NCBI RefSeq assembly: GCF_036013935.1
Contig: NZ_CP107902.1
Span: 248,001 to 312,000 of the forward strand
Length of the DNA: 64,000 nucleotides
Source of the DNA: Streptomyces sp. NBC_00461
Lineage (GTDB): Bacteria > Actinomycetota > Actinomycetes > Streptomycetales > Streptomycetaceae
Direction: 5' to 3'
The notes under the pieces are model-generated. The model was not told the origin of the DNA. It searched no databases and was given only the letters and a program-made list of their open reading frames with translations. This document shows, piece by piece, positions 57,023-64,000 of this stretch. The stretch's first letter is position 1. Every line of letters starts with the position of its first letter. The translations under genes and the position numbers were made by a program.

Positions 57023-57681
57023 CGTCTGTCAAGCAGGCCTTGGTCGTCCGCGGGGGCTGGGACGGGCACGTCCCCGTGGCCGCCACCGACCGCTACGTCA
57101 CGGCACTCAAGGCGGACGGCTACGCAGTGACCGTCTCCGGCACGCTCGACAGCTACCTCGACGAGGAGCTGCTGGCCGCCACGGACCTGGTGGTGCAGTG
57201 CTGGACGATGGGCGAGATCACCGGCCCGCAGGCGGAGGGCCTGAGCCGGGCCGTCCGGGCGGGGACCGGTCTGGCCGGCTGGCACGGAGGCATCGTCGAC
57301 GCGTTCCGCGCCGAGACCCGCTATCAGATAATGACGGGCGGCCAGTTCGTGCACCACGCACGGGAGTTCACGACCTTCGAGGTGCGTCCGGTGCCGGGAA
57401 AGGACGATCATCCGGTGCTGGCCGGAATCGCACCCTTCACCGTCACCACCGAGCAGTACTACCTGCACGTGGATCCTGCGATCGAGGTACTCGCCGTCGC
57501 CGGGTACGGCCCCGATCCCGACCATCCCGAACTCCTCGGCACGCCGGTGCCGGTCACCTGGGCCAAGCGCTGGGGCGCGGGCCGGGTGTTCGTCACCACC
57601 CTCGGACACAACTTCGCCGACCTGGAGGTTCCCGAGGTCGACTCGATGATCCGGAAGGGCATGGCATGGGCGACCCGTTGA
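57019..57681 (+). CDS. ThuA-like (DUF1080-associated/trehalose-utilisation type) protein
   Basis: Protein of 220 residues from GTG 57019. It has the ThuA glutamine-amidotransferase-like fold: QALVVRGGWDGHVPVAATDRY, then LVVQCWTMGEITGPQAEGLSRAV and GTGLAGWHGGIVDAFRAETRYQIMTGGQF, closing with WGAGRVFVTTLGHNF. No catalytic Cys is seen at the usual elbow (GWHGG instead). ThuA-type proteins often pair with Gfo/Idh/MocA dehydrogenases in sugar-oxidation operons, as here, where the next gene overlaps by 16 bp. Confidence 0.83.
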   Translation: MTSVKQALVVRGGWDGHVPVAATDRYVTALKADGYAVTVSGTLDSYLDEELLAATDLVVQCWTMGEITGPQAEGLSRAVRAGTGLAGWHGGIVDAFRAETRYQIMTGGQFVHHAREFTTFEVRPVPGKDDHPVLAGIAPFTVTTEQYYLHVDPAIEVLAVAGYGPDPDHPELLGTPVPVTWAKRWGAGRVFVTTLGHNFADLEVPEVDSMIRKGMAWATR

Positions 57682-58808
57682 CGGAACGCCCCACAGCCCT
57701 GCGGATCGGGCTGGTCGGCGCCGGACAGATCAGCGGCGCCTATCTGCGCACCCTCCCCTCGCTGGCGAATCTGAGCGTCACGGCCGTCGCCGACCTGGAC
57801 GCGGCCCGCGCCCGCGCCGTCGCGGCCACCGTCCCCGGCGCCCGCGCAACGACCGTCAAAGAGCTGTGCGCGGCCGACGACGTCGACCTCGTCCTCAACC
57901 TGACCGTCCCTGCCGCCCACGCCGAGGTCGCCCATGCCGCGATCGCCGCGGGCAAGCACGTCTACGGCGAGAAGCCCCTGGCCGCGACCACGGCTGAGGC
58001 CCGATCCGTCCTCGACGAGGCCGAAGCGGCGGGGGTACGGGTGGGCTGCGCGCCGGACACCGTCCTGGGCACGGGCGTGCAGACCGCCCGCGCGGTGCTG
58101 GACGCCGGGGAACTCGGCACACCCGTCGCCGCGACCGCCTTCATGACGGTCCCCGGCCCTGAACTCTGGCACCCGGGACCGGAGTTCTACTACCGGCCGG
58201 GCGGCGGCCCGCTGTTCGACATGGGGCCGTACTTCCTCACCGCGCTCGTCACCCTGCTCGGTCCGGTGCGCAAGGTGGTCGGCATGGCCTCCGCCTCGCG
58301 GTCCGAGCGCACCGTCGGCCACGGTCCGCGCGCGGGCACCACATTCCCGGTGGAGGTGGCCACGCACGTCACCGGCGTTCTGGAGCACGCGAGCGGGGCG
58401 CTGTCGACGCTGGTGATGTCGTTCGACGTCTGGGCAGCGGGCCTGCCGCACATCGAGATCTACGGAACGGAAGGCTCGCTGTCCGTCCCCGACCCCAACC
58501 ACTTCGATGGCCCGGTGCGCCTCTTCCGGGCCGGCGCGGAGACCAAGGACTGGGAGGACGTCCCCGTGCGGGGCGGCTACCCGGGCGCCGAGCGCGGCTA
58601 CGGCATCGCTGACCTGGCAGCCGCCCACGCCTCCGACACCCCGCACCGCGCGGACGGCCGCCTCGCCTTCCACGTCCTGGAGGTCATGGAGGCGCTGCTC
58701 GCCGCGGCCGAAGCCGGACAGCCGGTCCACATCACCAGCACCCCCGTGCGGCCCGCTGCCGTACCGGCGCACGCGGGCCGGGCGTTCGCCGCGCATACCG
58801 GCCGCTGA
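57666..58808 (+). CDS. Gfo/Idh/MocA-family oxidoreductase
   Basis: NAD(P)-dependent sugar dehydrogenase of 380 residues. ATG 57666 overlaps the ThuA stop; TTG 57678 is an alternative. The Rossmann fold has RIGLVGAGQISGAYL (GxGxxG), VTAVADLD, and the family motif AGKHVYGEKPLA with the catalytic Lys. The C-terminal domain contains GGGPLFDMGPYFLTALVTLLG. It probably oxidises a galactose- or other sugar-derived product next to the GH36 enzyme. Confidence 0.9.
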   Translation: MGDPLTERPTALRIGLVGAGQISGAYLRTLPSLANLSVTAVADLDAARARAVAATVPGARATTVKELCAADDVDLVLNLTVPAAHAEVAHAAIAAGKHVYGEKPLAATTAEARSVLDEAEAAGVRVGCAPDTVLGTGVQTARAVLDAGELGTPVAATAFMTVPGPELWHPGPEFYYRPGGGPLFDMGPYFLTALVTLLGPVRKVVGMASASRSERTVGHGPRAGTTFPVEVATHVTGVLEHASGALSTLVMSFDVWAAGLPHIEIYGTEGSLSVPDPNHFDGPVRLFRAGAETKDWEDVPVRGGYPGAERGYGIADLAAAHASDTPHRADGRLAFHVLEVMEALLAAAEAGQPVHITSTPVRPAAVPAHAGRAFAAHTGR

Positions 58809-58835
58809 CACCGAAGAAGCGAAGGAACACTCATC

Positions 58836-60968
58836 ATGAGCGACACCCGCGTTCTCCTCGACTGGGGCCACGACGCCCTGCGCCTGATCATTGACGCCGA
58901 CCGGGACGACCGTCCGCGACTCCGTCACCTTGGAGCCCCCGACGCCATGCCCAGGCCGGCCGGTTCGAGGGAGTCGCTGCCGCTGGTCGAGGCCGTCGTG
59001 GGCGCCCGGGGCACGGACTCGTCGAGCCGGCGCCTGGTCGACAGTGTCGGCGCACGGCTGCGCTACCTCAGCCACGACGCCCGGCGCGACGGGGACTGGC
59101 ACCAGCTGACCGTCCGCCTGCACGACCCCGAGACGGACCTCGCCGCTGACGTGGTCTACCGCTCGCCCGACGGCATCCCGGTCCTGCGTGCACACGTGGA
59201 GCTGCGCAACGGGGGCAGCAACCCGCTCGACCTGGAGTCGGTCACTTCCCTCGTCCTCGGCGTCCTCACCACGGACCCGGCTCAGTTGGTGACCGCGGAC
59301 CTGCTGTGGGCGGAGAGCGACTGGATGGACGAGCACCGCTGGCAGCGGCGCCCGTTGCGCCAGGCCGTCCCGCACATCAACGGCCGCGTCCACCAGCCCT
59401 ACCGCATGGGGACCTTGACCATCGCCGGGAAGGGTTCCTGCTCTACCGGCGGTCACCTGCCGATGGGCGCGCTGAGCGACCGCGAGACGGGCCGCACGTG
59501 GCTGTGGCAGCTGGAGACCAACGGCGGCGGCTGGCAATGGGACTGCGGGGAGAACATGGACACGGGATTCCTGTCCCTGTCCGGTCCCACCAACGTCCGG
59601 CACGGCTGGTCGCACCGTCTTGAGCCGGGGGCGAGCTTCACGACCGTCCCCGTGGCCCTCGCCCTCGCCGAGGCCGGCGGCACCGACGAGGCGTTCGCCG
59701 CGCTCACCCGCTACCGGCGGGCGATCCGCCGCCCGCACCCCGACCACCAGCACCTTCCCGTCATCTTCAACGACTACATGAACTGCCTGATGGGCGACCC
59801 GACCACGGCCCGCCTGCTGCCGCACATCGACGCCGCCGCCGAGGCGGGCGCCGAGTATTTCGTCATCGACGCCGGCTGGTACGACGACGGGGACGGCGGC
59901 TGGTGGACCACCGTCGGCGCGTGGGAGGCCGCCCCCTCCCGCTTTCCCGGCGAGGGCGGCCTGGGGGAGGTCATGGATCGGATACGGGAGCGCGGCATGG
60001 TGCCGGGACTGTGGCTGGAGCCGGAAGTGGTGGGGGTGGAAAGCCCGGTCGCCGACGCTCTGCCCGACGAGGCGTTCTTCCGCCGCCACGGCGCCCGCGT
60101 CAACGCGAACGGCCGCTACCACCTCGACCTGCGCCACCCCGCCGCCCGCGCCCACCTGGACGAGGTGTTGGACCGGCTCGTCGCCGACTTCGGCATCGGC
60201 TACTTCAAGCTCGACTACAACGTGGACGCGGGTTCCGGCACCAGCAGTCACCCCGGTGAGGCCCCGGCGGACGGCCTGCTCGGCCACAACCGCGCCTTCC
60301 TCGACTGGCTGGACGGCGTGTTGGACCGCCACCCGGGCCTCGTCCTGGAGAGCTGCGCCTCCGGCGGCAAGCGCGCCGATTACGCCCTTCTCTCGCGCGT
60401 CCAGCTGCACTCCACCAGCGACCAGCAGAACCTGGAGTTGTACGCCCCGATCGCGGCGGCCGCACCCACCGCGGTCACGCCGGAACAAGGGGCGGTGTGG
60501 GCCTACCCGCTGCCCGACGACTCCCTCGACGAGGTCGCCTTCACCATGGCCAGCGCCCTCCTCGGCCGCATCCACCTCTCCGGCCTCCTCCCCGAACTCG
60601 CCCCCGATGCCCTCGCGTTGGCGCACGAGGCGGTCGCCGTCCACAAGACGATCCGCGGTGACCTGGCCACCGCGGTCCCCGCCTGGCCGCTGGGCCTGCC
60701 GGGCTGGTACGACCCGTGGGTCGCCCTGGCTCTGCACACACCCGGCACCACGTACGTCACCGTGTGGCGCCGTCCCGGTGACGACTCCGACGAGTCGGCC
60801 GTTCTCCCGTTCCCGACCCTTCGCGGCGCCCGGGTCGGCGTCGACGTGCTGTACCCCTCCACCACCAAGGCGCAAGCCACGTGGGACCCGGAGGCCGCGA
60901 CGCTCGACGTCTCCCTCCCGTCGGCCCCTTCGGCGGTGCTGCTCCGTCTCTCCACCCGCCCGGAGTGA
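58836..60968 (+). CDS. GH36 alpha-galactosidase
   Basis: Enzyme of 710 residues from ATG 58836, 27 bp after the dehydrogenase stop. It has an N-terminal supersandwich (about 1-330; LWQLETNGGGWQWDCGEN), a TIM barrel with YFVIDAGWYDD and PGLWLEPEVVG, the nucleophile Asp460 in YFKLDYN and the acid/base Asp529 in TSDQQN, then a C-terminal beta-domain. It removes alpha-galactose from galacto-oligosaccharides or galactomannan fragments; no signal peptide is present, so it is cytoplasmic. A terminator follows directly. Confidence 0.93.
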   Translation: MSDTRVLLDWGHDALRLIIDADRDDRPRLRHLGAPDAMPRPAGSRESLPLVEAVVGARGTDSSSRRLVDSVGARLRYLSHDARRDGDWHQLTVRLHDPETDLAADVVYRSPDGIPVLRAHVELRNGGSNPLDLESVTSLVLGVLTTDPAQLVTADLLWAESDWMDEHRWQRRPLRQAVPHINGRVHQPYRMGTLTIAGKGSCSTGGHLPMGALSDRETGRTWLWQLETNGGGWQWDCGENMDTGFLSLSGPTNVRHGWSHRLEPGASFTTVPVALALAEAGGTDEAFAALTRYRRAIRRPHPDHQHLPVIFNDYMNCLMGDPTTARLLPHIDAAAEAGAEYFVIDAGWYDDGDGGWWTTVGAWEAAPSRFPGEGGLGEVMDRIRERGMVPGLWLEPEVVGVESPVADALPDEAFFRRHGARVNANGRYHLDLRHPAARAHLDEVLDRLVADFGIGYFKLDYNVDAGSGTSSHPGEAPADGLLGHNRAFLDWLDGVLDRHPGLVLESCASGGKRADYALLSRVQLHSTSDQQNLELYAPIAAAAPTAVTPEQGAVWAYPLPDDSLDEVAFTMASALLGRIHLSGLLPELAPDALALAHEAVAVHKTIRGDLATAVPAWPLGLPGWYDPWVALALHTPGTTYVTVWRRPGDDSDESAVLPFPTLRGARVGVDVLYPSTTKAQATWDPEAATLDVSLPSAPSAVLLRLSTRPE

Positions 60969-60989
60969 ACCGACAGAACAAGTAGCGAC

Positions 60990-61016
60990 GGCTCCGCACC
61001 GGGGAGGTGCGGAGCC
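60990..61016 (+). terminator. Hairpin after the GH36 gene
   Basis: Perfect 11-bp arms (GGCTCCGCACC / GGTGCGGAGCC) with a 5-nt GGGGA loop lie 22 bp after the stop, followed by ATT CATT. Confidence 0.8.
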
Positions 61017-61061
61017 ATTCATTCTCGGTACGGACAGGGGGACGCGGGACAGCGCCCCCGG

Positions 61062-61322
61062 TCAGGACCGCCGCGACGACGACCGCGACGGTCGCAAGGG
61101 AATCCGCAGCTCCTGGCGCTGCTGCTGCTCGGCGGTGAGCCACAACGCCGATGCTTCGGCCCAGCCCCAGCCCGGCTCGACCAGCCGGGCGCGCACAACG
61201 CGACGGACCGGGCGCCCGGGGTAGTCGTCCACCGGGCGGCCGACGGGCAAAGTGCCGTTCGCCTCGTCCCAGCGCAGCTCGGTGCGGGTGCCGGCGCCCT
61301 GCTCGTAGTCCTGTAGCCGCCC
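61062..61322 (-). pseudogene. Possible GH31 C-terminal (DUF5110-like) remnant
   Basis: The minus-strand frame DYEQGAGTRTELRWDEANGTLPVGRPVDDYPG resembles the distal beta-sandwich domain at the end of GH31 enzymes (dYekG..l.w....LtiG...g.ypG). No catalytic part is attached. The motif match is only moderate. Confidence 0.35.
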
Positions 61323-61489
61323 CACCACCGAGACCGAGGAACACCCTCATGCCACAGCGCCCCGACACCACCCCGCGGGGCGCGGGCCCTGCGGGAGGAC
61401 TGTCCGCGACGGCTCGTGGAGCAAGCGGGTGTGATCAGAGTTACGGCGGCTATGAGGCCGCAACAACGGCACTGAGCTTGGCCGTGGTC

Positions 61490-61693
61490 ACGGTACGAGG
61501 GCGATGGAGCTGGTGGCGGCTGGGGTACCGGTCCGGCCTCGTCGTAGACGAGAGGCTCGGGCGCGAGGAACGCCGCTGCCGCGGGATCGCCCTTGGAAGT
61601 CAGGACGTCGTATCGATCGGCCAGCGCTTCGAGAAGCGCCTGAGCGTCCTGGAGCGCTCTGCTGTGGCGCTTCGCATCGGCCTCGGGGTGCTC
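61490..61693 (-). other. Unrecognised coding-like fragment
   Basis: A minus-strand stretch (KRHSRALQDAQALLEALADRY, then DVLTSKGDPAAAAFLAPEPL and a Pro-rich run) has the look of real coding sequence but no start or clear end. I do not recognise the family. It lies between a GH31-like remnant and the kynA-kynU fusion. Confidence 0.3.
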
Positions 61694-61725
61694 CCCGCCC
61701 CGGGATCGGCATGGGGCCGGAGGGC

Positions 61726-62340
61726 TCAGTCCCAGGACCGGATGCGCAGCTCGCCCCACTGGCGGCGAACGACGTCCTCGACGCGCCCCGGCACCGCGCT
61801 CGGCAGCGCACCCAGCGAGTTGCCGTCCAGATAGACAACGTCGTCGAGCAGGAACCGCTCGCGCATGGCCCTGCGGGTGGCGACGAGATGGTCGTTGCGC
61901 CAGCGCCACACCAGCTCGGCGGCGTCCGTGAGGGCCTCGCCGAGCCGTACGAGCTCCGCGTCCTGCTCACCGCGGTACAGCTCGGTCCACGCCTCCTCGA
62001 CCCCGGCCGACGGCTCGTAGCGCAGCGCGAGGTCCCGCTCCAGGACCTCCGCCGGGATCGCGTGCCCGCGCCGCGCCAGCAGCCGCGGCGCCTCGTCGTA
62101 CAGGCTCGGCTGCTGCAGCGCCTTCTCCAGCTCGGCGTGCACGCGCGGCGCGCCCCGGTGCGGGACCGGCATGGACGCGGACTTCTCGCCGAGCAGGAAC
62201 TCCATCCGCCGGTACAGCGCGGACTGGAATCCGGAGCCCTCGCCGAGGGCCGACCGGTAGGAGTTGAACTGCGCGGGGGTCAGCCCGGCGAGCGGCGTCC
62301 AGGAGGCGCCCAGGCTCAGCGTCTGGCCGCCGTCGGCGGA
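61726..62340 (-). pseudogene. Fused fragment: tryptophan 2,3-dioxygenase (KynA) middle joined to kynureninase (KynU) start
   Basis: QTLSLGASWTPLAGLTPAQFNSY through SGFQSALYRRMEFLLG to ELVWRWRNDHLVATRRAM is tryptophan 2,3-dioxygenase, with the substrate-binding YRRMEF-type and WRNDH regions. Directly after, RERFLLDDVVYLDGNSLGAL and VPGRVEDVVRRQWGELRIRSW is the N-terminus of kynureninase. The dioxygenase lacks its N-terminal third and its C-terminal tail; kynureninase lacks nearly everything after residue about 60. The two genes are normally adjacent, so a deletion spanning their border produced an in-frame fusion. Confidence 0.75.
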
Positions 62341-62385
62341 ACATCCGGTCACGGCAGGTGCGGTCGCGGTGACCGGAGTCAGACG

Positions 62386-62905
62386 TCACTTCGGGTCGCC
62401 GTAGATGATTCCGCGTCCGTTGGTCCCGAAGTAGACGCGGCCGTGGACCCGTGGGTCTCCGGTGATGGTGTTGCCGGTCCAGGCGTACTGGTGGCGGTCG
62501 TCGTTGATACGGATCCACGTCCGGCCCGCGTCGTCGGACCGGAAGATGCCGCGCACGCCGTCGATCTTGGAGCTGGTGTAGACGGCGGGATACGTGGCGC
62601 CGGGTGCGGCCTTGCCGAATCCGACGACATCGCCCTCGTCCACCGCCTCGAACCTGGCGAAGGACGATCCGGAGTCGGTCGACCGCCACATCCCGTACGT
62701 CGTGGGGGTGGTGGGCTTGTTGGTGCCGCCGGCCAGCCAGATGTCGCCCTCCTGGCCCGGTACCGGCTTGAACCGGACGTTCCCCGCAGTGGGCAGACCG
62801 GTGGCCGCCGTGGCCTTGAAGCTCTTGCCGCCGTCCGTGCTGAGGTAGAAGACGCCGGAGCCGTAGGCGTAGAACCGGACGTCCGTGGCCGCCGTCCTCC
62901 AAGCC
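62386..62905 (-). pseudogene. GH74-type xyloglucanase C-terminal fragment
   Basis: VRFYAYGSGVFYLSTDGGKSF, VRFKPVPGQEGDIWLAGGTN and MWRSTDSGSSFARF, then GIFRSDDAGRTWIRINDDRHQ and GRVYFGTNGRGIIYGDP, are the last BNR-like blades of the GH74 double propeller. The first propeller and the catalytic Asp residues are absent. At about 62,895-62,905 it meets a divergently oriented condensation-domain fragment. Confidence 0.8.
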
Positions 62906-63505
62906 GCGTACGCGTGTGCACTCGCCGAACACATGGGCATCGACAAGTGCATGTTCAACACCGTGACAGCCAACCGGCAGAGCGCGTTGGCCCGCGAGGC
63001 GGTGGCCCATGTCGCCGGCAGGGTCCTCGTCCCGGTCGACACGTCCCTGGGAAGCGACCGGTTCCCGGCGCTGTGCCGGGCTGTCGACGCGGCACTCGTC
63101 AGGTCCGCCTCAGTCAGCCTGCGAGAGCCTGACCGCTACGCCAAATCCTTGGACGAGGCCTCGGCCGAACTGGGCCGCTCCGCGCACAATCCGTACATGG
63201 TCAACATCCGGCCCGTAGCGCCCGGAACGCTGATCCGGTCTCGCCCGGGCAGGGCACAGGAAATCGAGCGCTCCATGGCCTCCAGCCGGTACGGACGATT
63301 CCCCAAACCCGTCGACGCGTACTCCGGACAGGTCAACTTCGATGTGTGGAGTGTGTGCGAGACGGCCGGAGTCAGTCTGGGGACGGATGCGACGTCGTTC
63401 GACGCGACGGATCTCGAACACATACTGCTGTCCTTCGAGAGCCGGCTGGTCAGGGCCGCGATCGGCGGGCACGCCGCACGGAGCGGCTCCTTCGCCGGCG
63501 TGTGA
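62888..63505 (+). pseudogene. Condensation-domain-like C-terminal fragment (NRPS/acyltransferase type)
   Basis: The frame VLQAAYACALAEHMGIDKCMFNTVTANRQ, then FDVWSVCETAGVSLGTDATSFDATDLEHILLSFESRLVRAA, follows the second half of a condensation-type acyltransferase (the conserved NR..PE-like loop and final helix). The N-terminal half with the HHxxxDG motif is missing, and the 5' end abuts the GH74 fragment. It ends at a normal TGA. It is a lone domain, so no product can be proposed. Confidence 0.5.
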
Positions 63506-63727
63506 CCTCTGTGGAAACGAGGCCCTCGGGAGCCTTGAGTTCTCGTGGCGACCGCAAGGTCGTGAACGAACGAAGCCGGCCGGGGAGCTTGCCCTGCGCC
63601 GCCAGTTCCAGATGCTTGCGCTTCGTACGCCGCGAGGTGTCCGCTGTGACCGAGCTCGCTAGGGCCTGTCTCTTCGATCTTGGGGGATCTCTCGTGACCG
63701 AGGTGGTGTAACCCCTACGCTGCGGGA

Positions 63728-64000
63728 ATGCGGGAGTTGACGTTGCGTGTCCGGGTGGCTGCCTACGTCCTGCGCCGGCGCGCGGGACAGTCGGTGGAGT
63801 TGCTCGTGTTCGACCACGACGCGGACCTGCCGCCCGGCACGCACGTCCCGGCGGGGGGTGTGGCTCCGGAGGAGCCACTGGAAGAGGCAGTGTTGCGGGA
63901 AGTCACGGAGGAGTGCGGGCTGACGTGCGTTCGGGTGCTGCGCCCCCTCGCGGAGGAGCACACCCCGCACCCGATCCGCCACTTCCCCCGCCACACCACC
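63728..64000 (+). CDS. NUDIX hydrolase, incomplete at window end
   Basis: ATG 63728 opens MRELTLRVRVAAYVLRRRAG, then ELLVFDHDADLPPGTHVPAGG. The NUDIX box is complete (GGVAPEEPLEEAVLREVTEE, then CGL), with the REVTEE metal-binding glutamates. The enzyme should hydrolyse a nucleoside-diphosphate-linked substrate. It runs off the end of the window after 91 codons. The 222 bp before it (63506-63727) show no gene. Confidence 0.88.
   Translation, partial: MRELTLRVRVAAYVLRRRAGQSVELLVFDHDADLPPGTHVPAGGVAPEEPLEEAVLREVTEECGLTCVRVLRPLAEEHTPHPIRHFPRHTT

Noticed and set aside
57459..61022. Minus-strand open frame of about 1187 codons
   Set aside because: It is antisense to the Gfo/Idh and GH36 genes, which have clear catalytic motifs; the reverse translation has none.

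Overview
The window is high-GC DNA of the kind found in Streptomyces or a close actinomycete. Third codon positions are strongly G/C, GTG and TTG starts are common, secreted enzymes carry Tat or Sec signals, and a sugar importer has no ATPase gene beside it, as is usual where one shared ATPase (MsiK) serves many importers. No rRNA, tRNA or CRISPR array was seen. The density of insertion-sequence debris and broken catabolic genes suggests an accessory region, perhaps a chromosome arm; this is inference.

Region 1 (1-12.4 kb) holds two nested tyrosine-recombinase elements. An older, decayed element has three recombinase genes plus a small coiled-coil gene (A'-B'-C'-TnpC'). It is split by a younger, intact element of the same layout (A-B-C-TnpC plus a methyltransferase). 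The younger element sits inside the codons of the catalytic HxxR motif of A' and is bounded by a 6-bp direct repeat, GGCATT. Removing bases 846-7849 restores an open H-A-A-R-H-S-Y-A-L-Y reading frame.

Region 2 (12.4-29.4 kb) starts with a grpB pseudogene and continues as a carbohydrate-use locus. It has a secreted GH32 fructan hydrolase with a nested domain duplication, a divergent LacI regulator, a second LacI regulator with an operator array, a lipoprotein and two permeases of a sugar ABC importer, a GH3, an intracellular GH32 and a Tat-exported multidomain GH30. The likely scheme is extracellular cleavage, import, intracellular hydrolysis and LacI control.

Region 3 (29.4-44.8 kb) mixes small metabolic genes (phosphotransferase-like, VOC, monooxygenase-like, SDR, two TetR regulators with clear palindromic operators) with mobile DNA. 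Two units stand out. One is a 1.47-kb IS5-type unit whose inverted repeats also enclose an NTF2-like gene. The other is a 2.8-kb ISL3-type unit with perfect 28-bp inverted repeats; it carries a methyltransferase gene that is itself tightly bracketed by about 94-bp inverted repeats.

Region 4 (44.8-64 kb) is a second plant-polysaccharide locus in ruin. Intact genes include a DUF4038-type glycosidase, GH51 arabinofuranosidase, ThuA-like protein, Gfo/Idh/MocA dehydrogenase, GH36 alpha-galactosidase, WYL regulator and HSL-type esterase. Between them lie fragments of GH31, GH51, GH3, GH28, GH74, a binding protein, a LacI regulator, kynA/kynU, an NRPS-type condensation domain and five or more transposases. 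Many are joined directly to unrelated fragments, which means either a deletion-prone region or an assembly problem. The window ends inside a NUDIX hydrolase gene.
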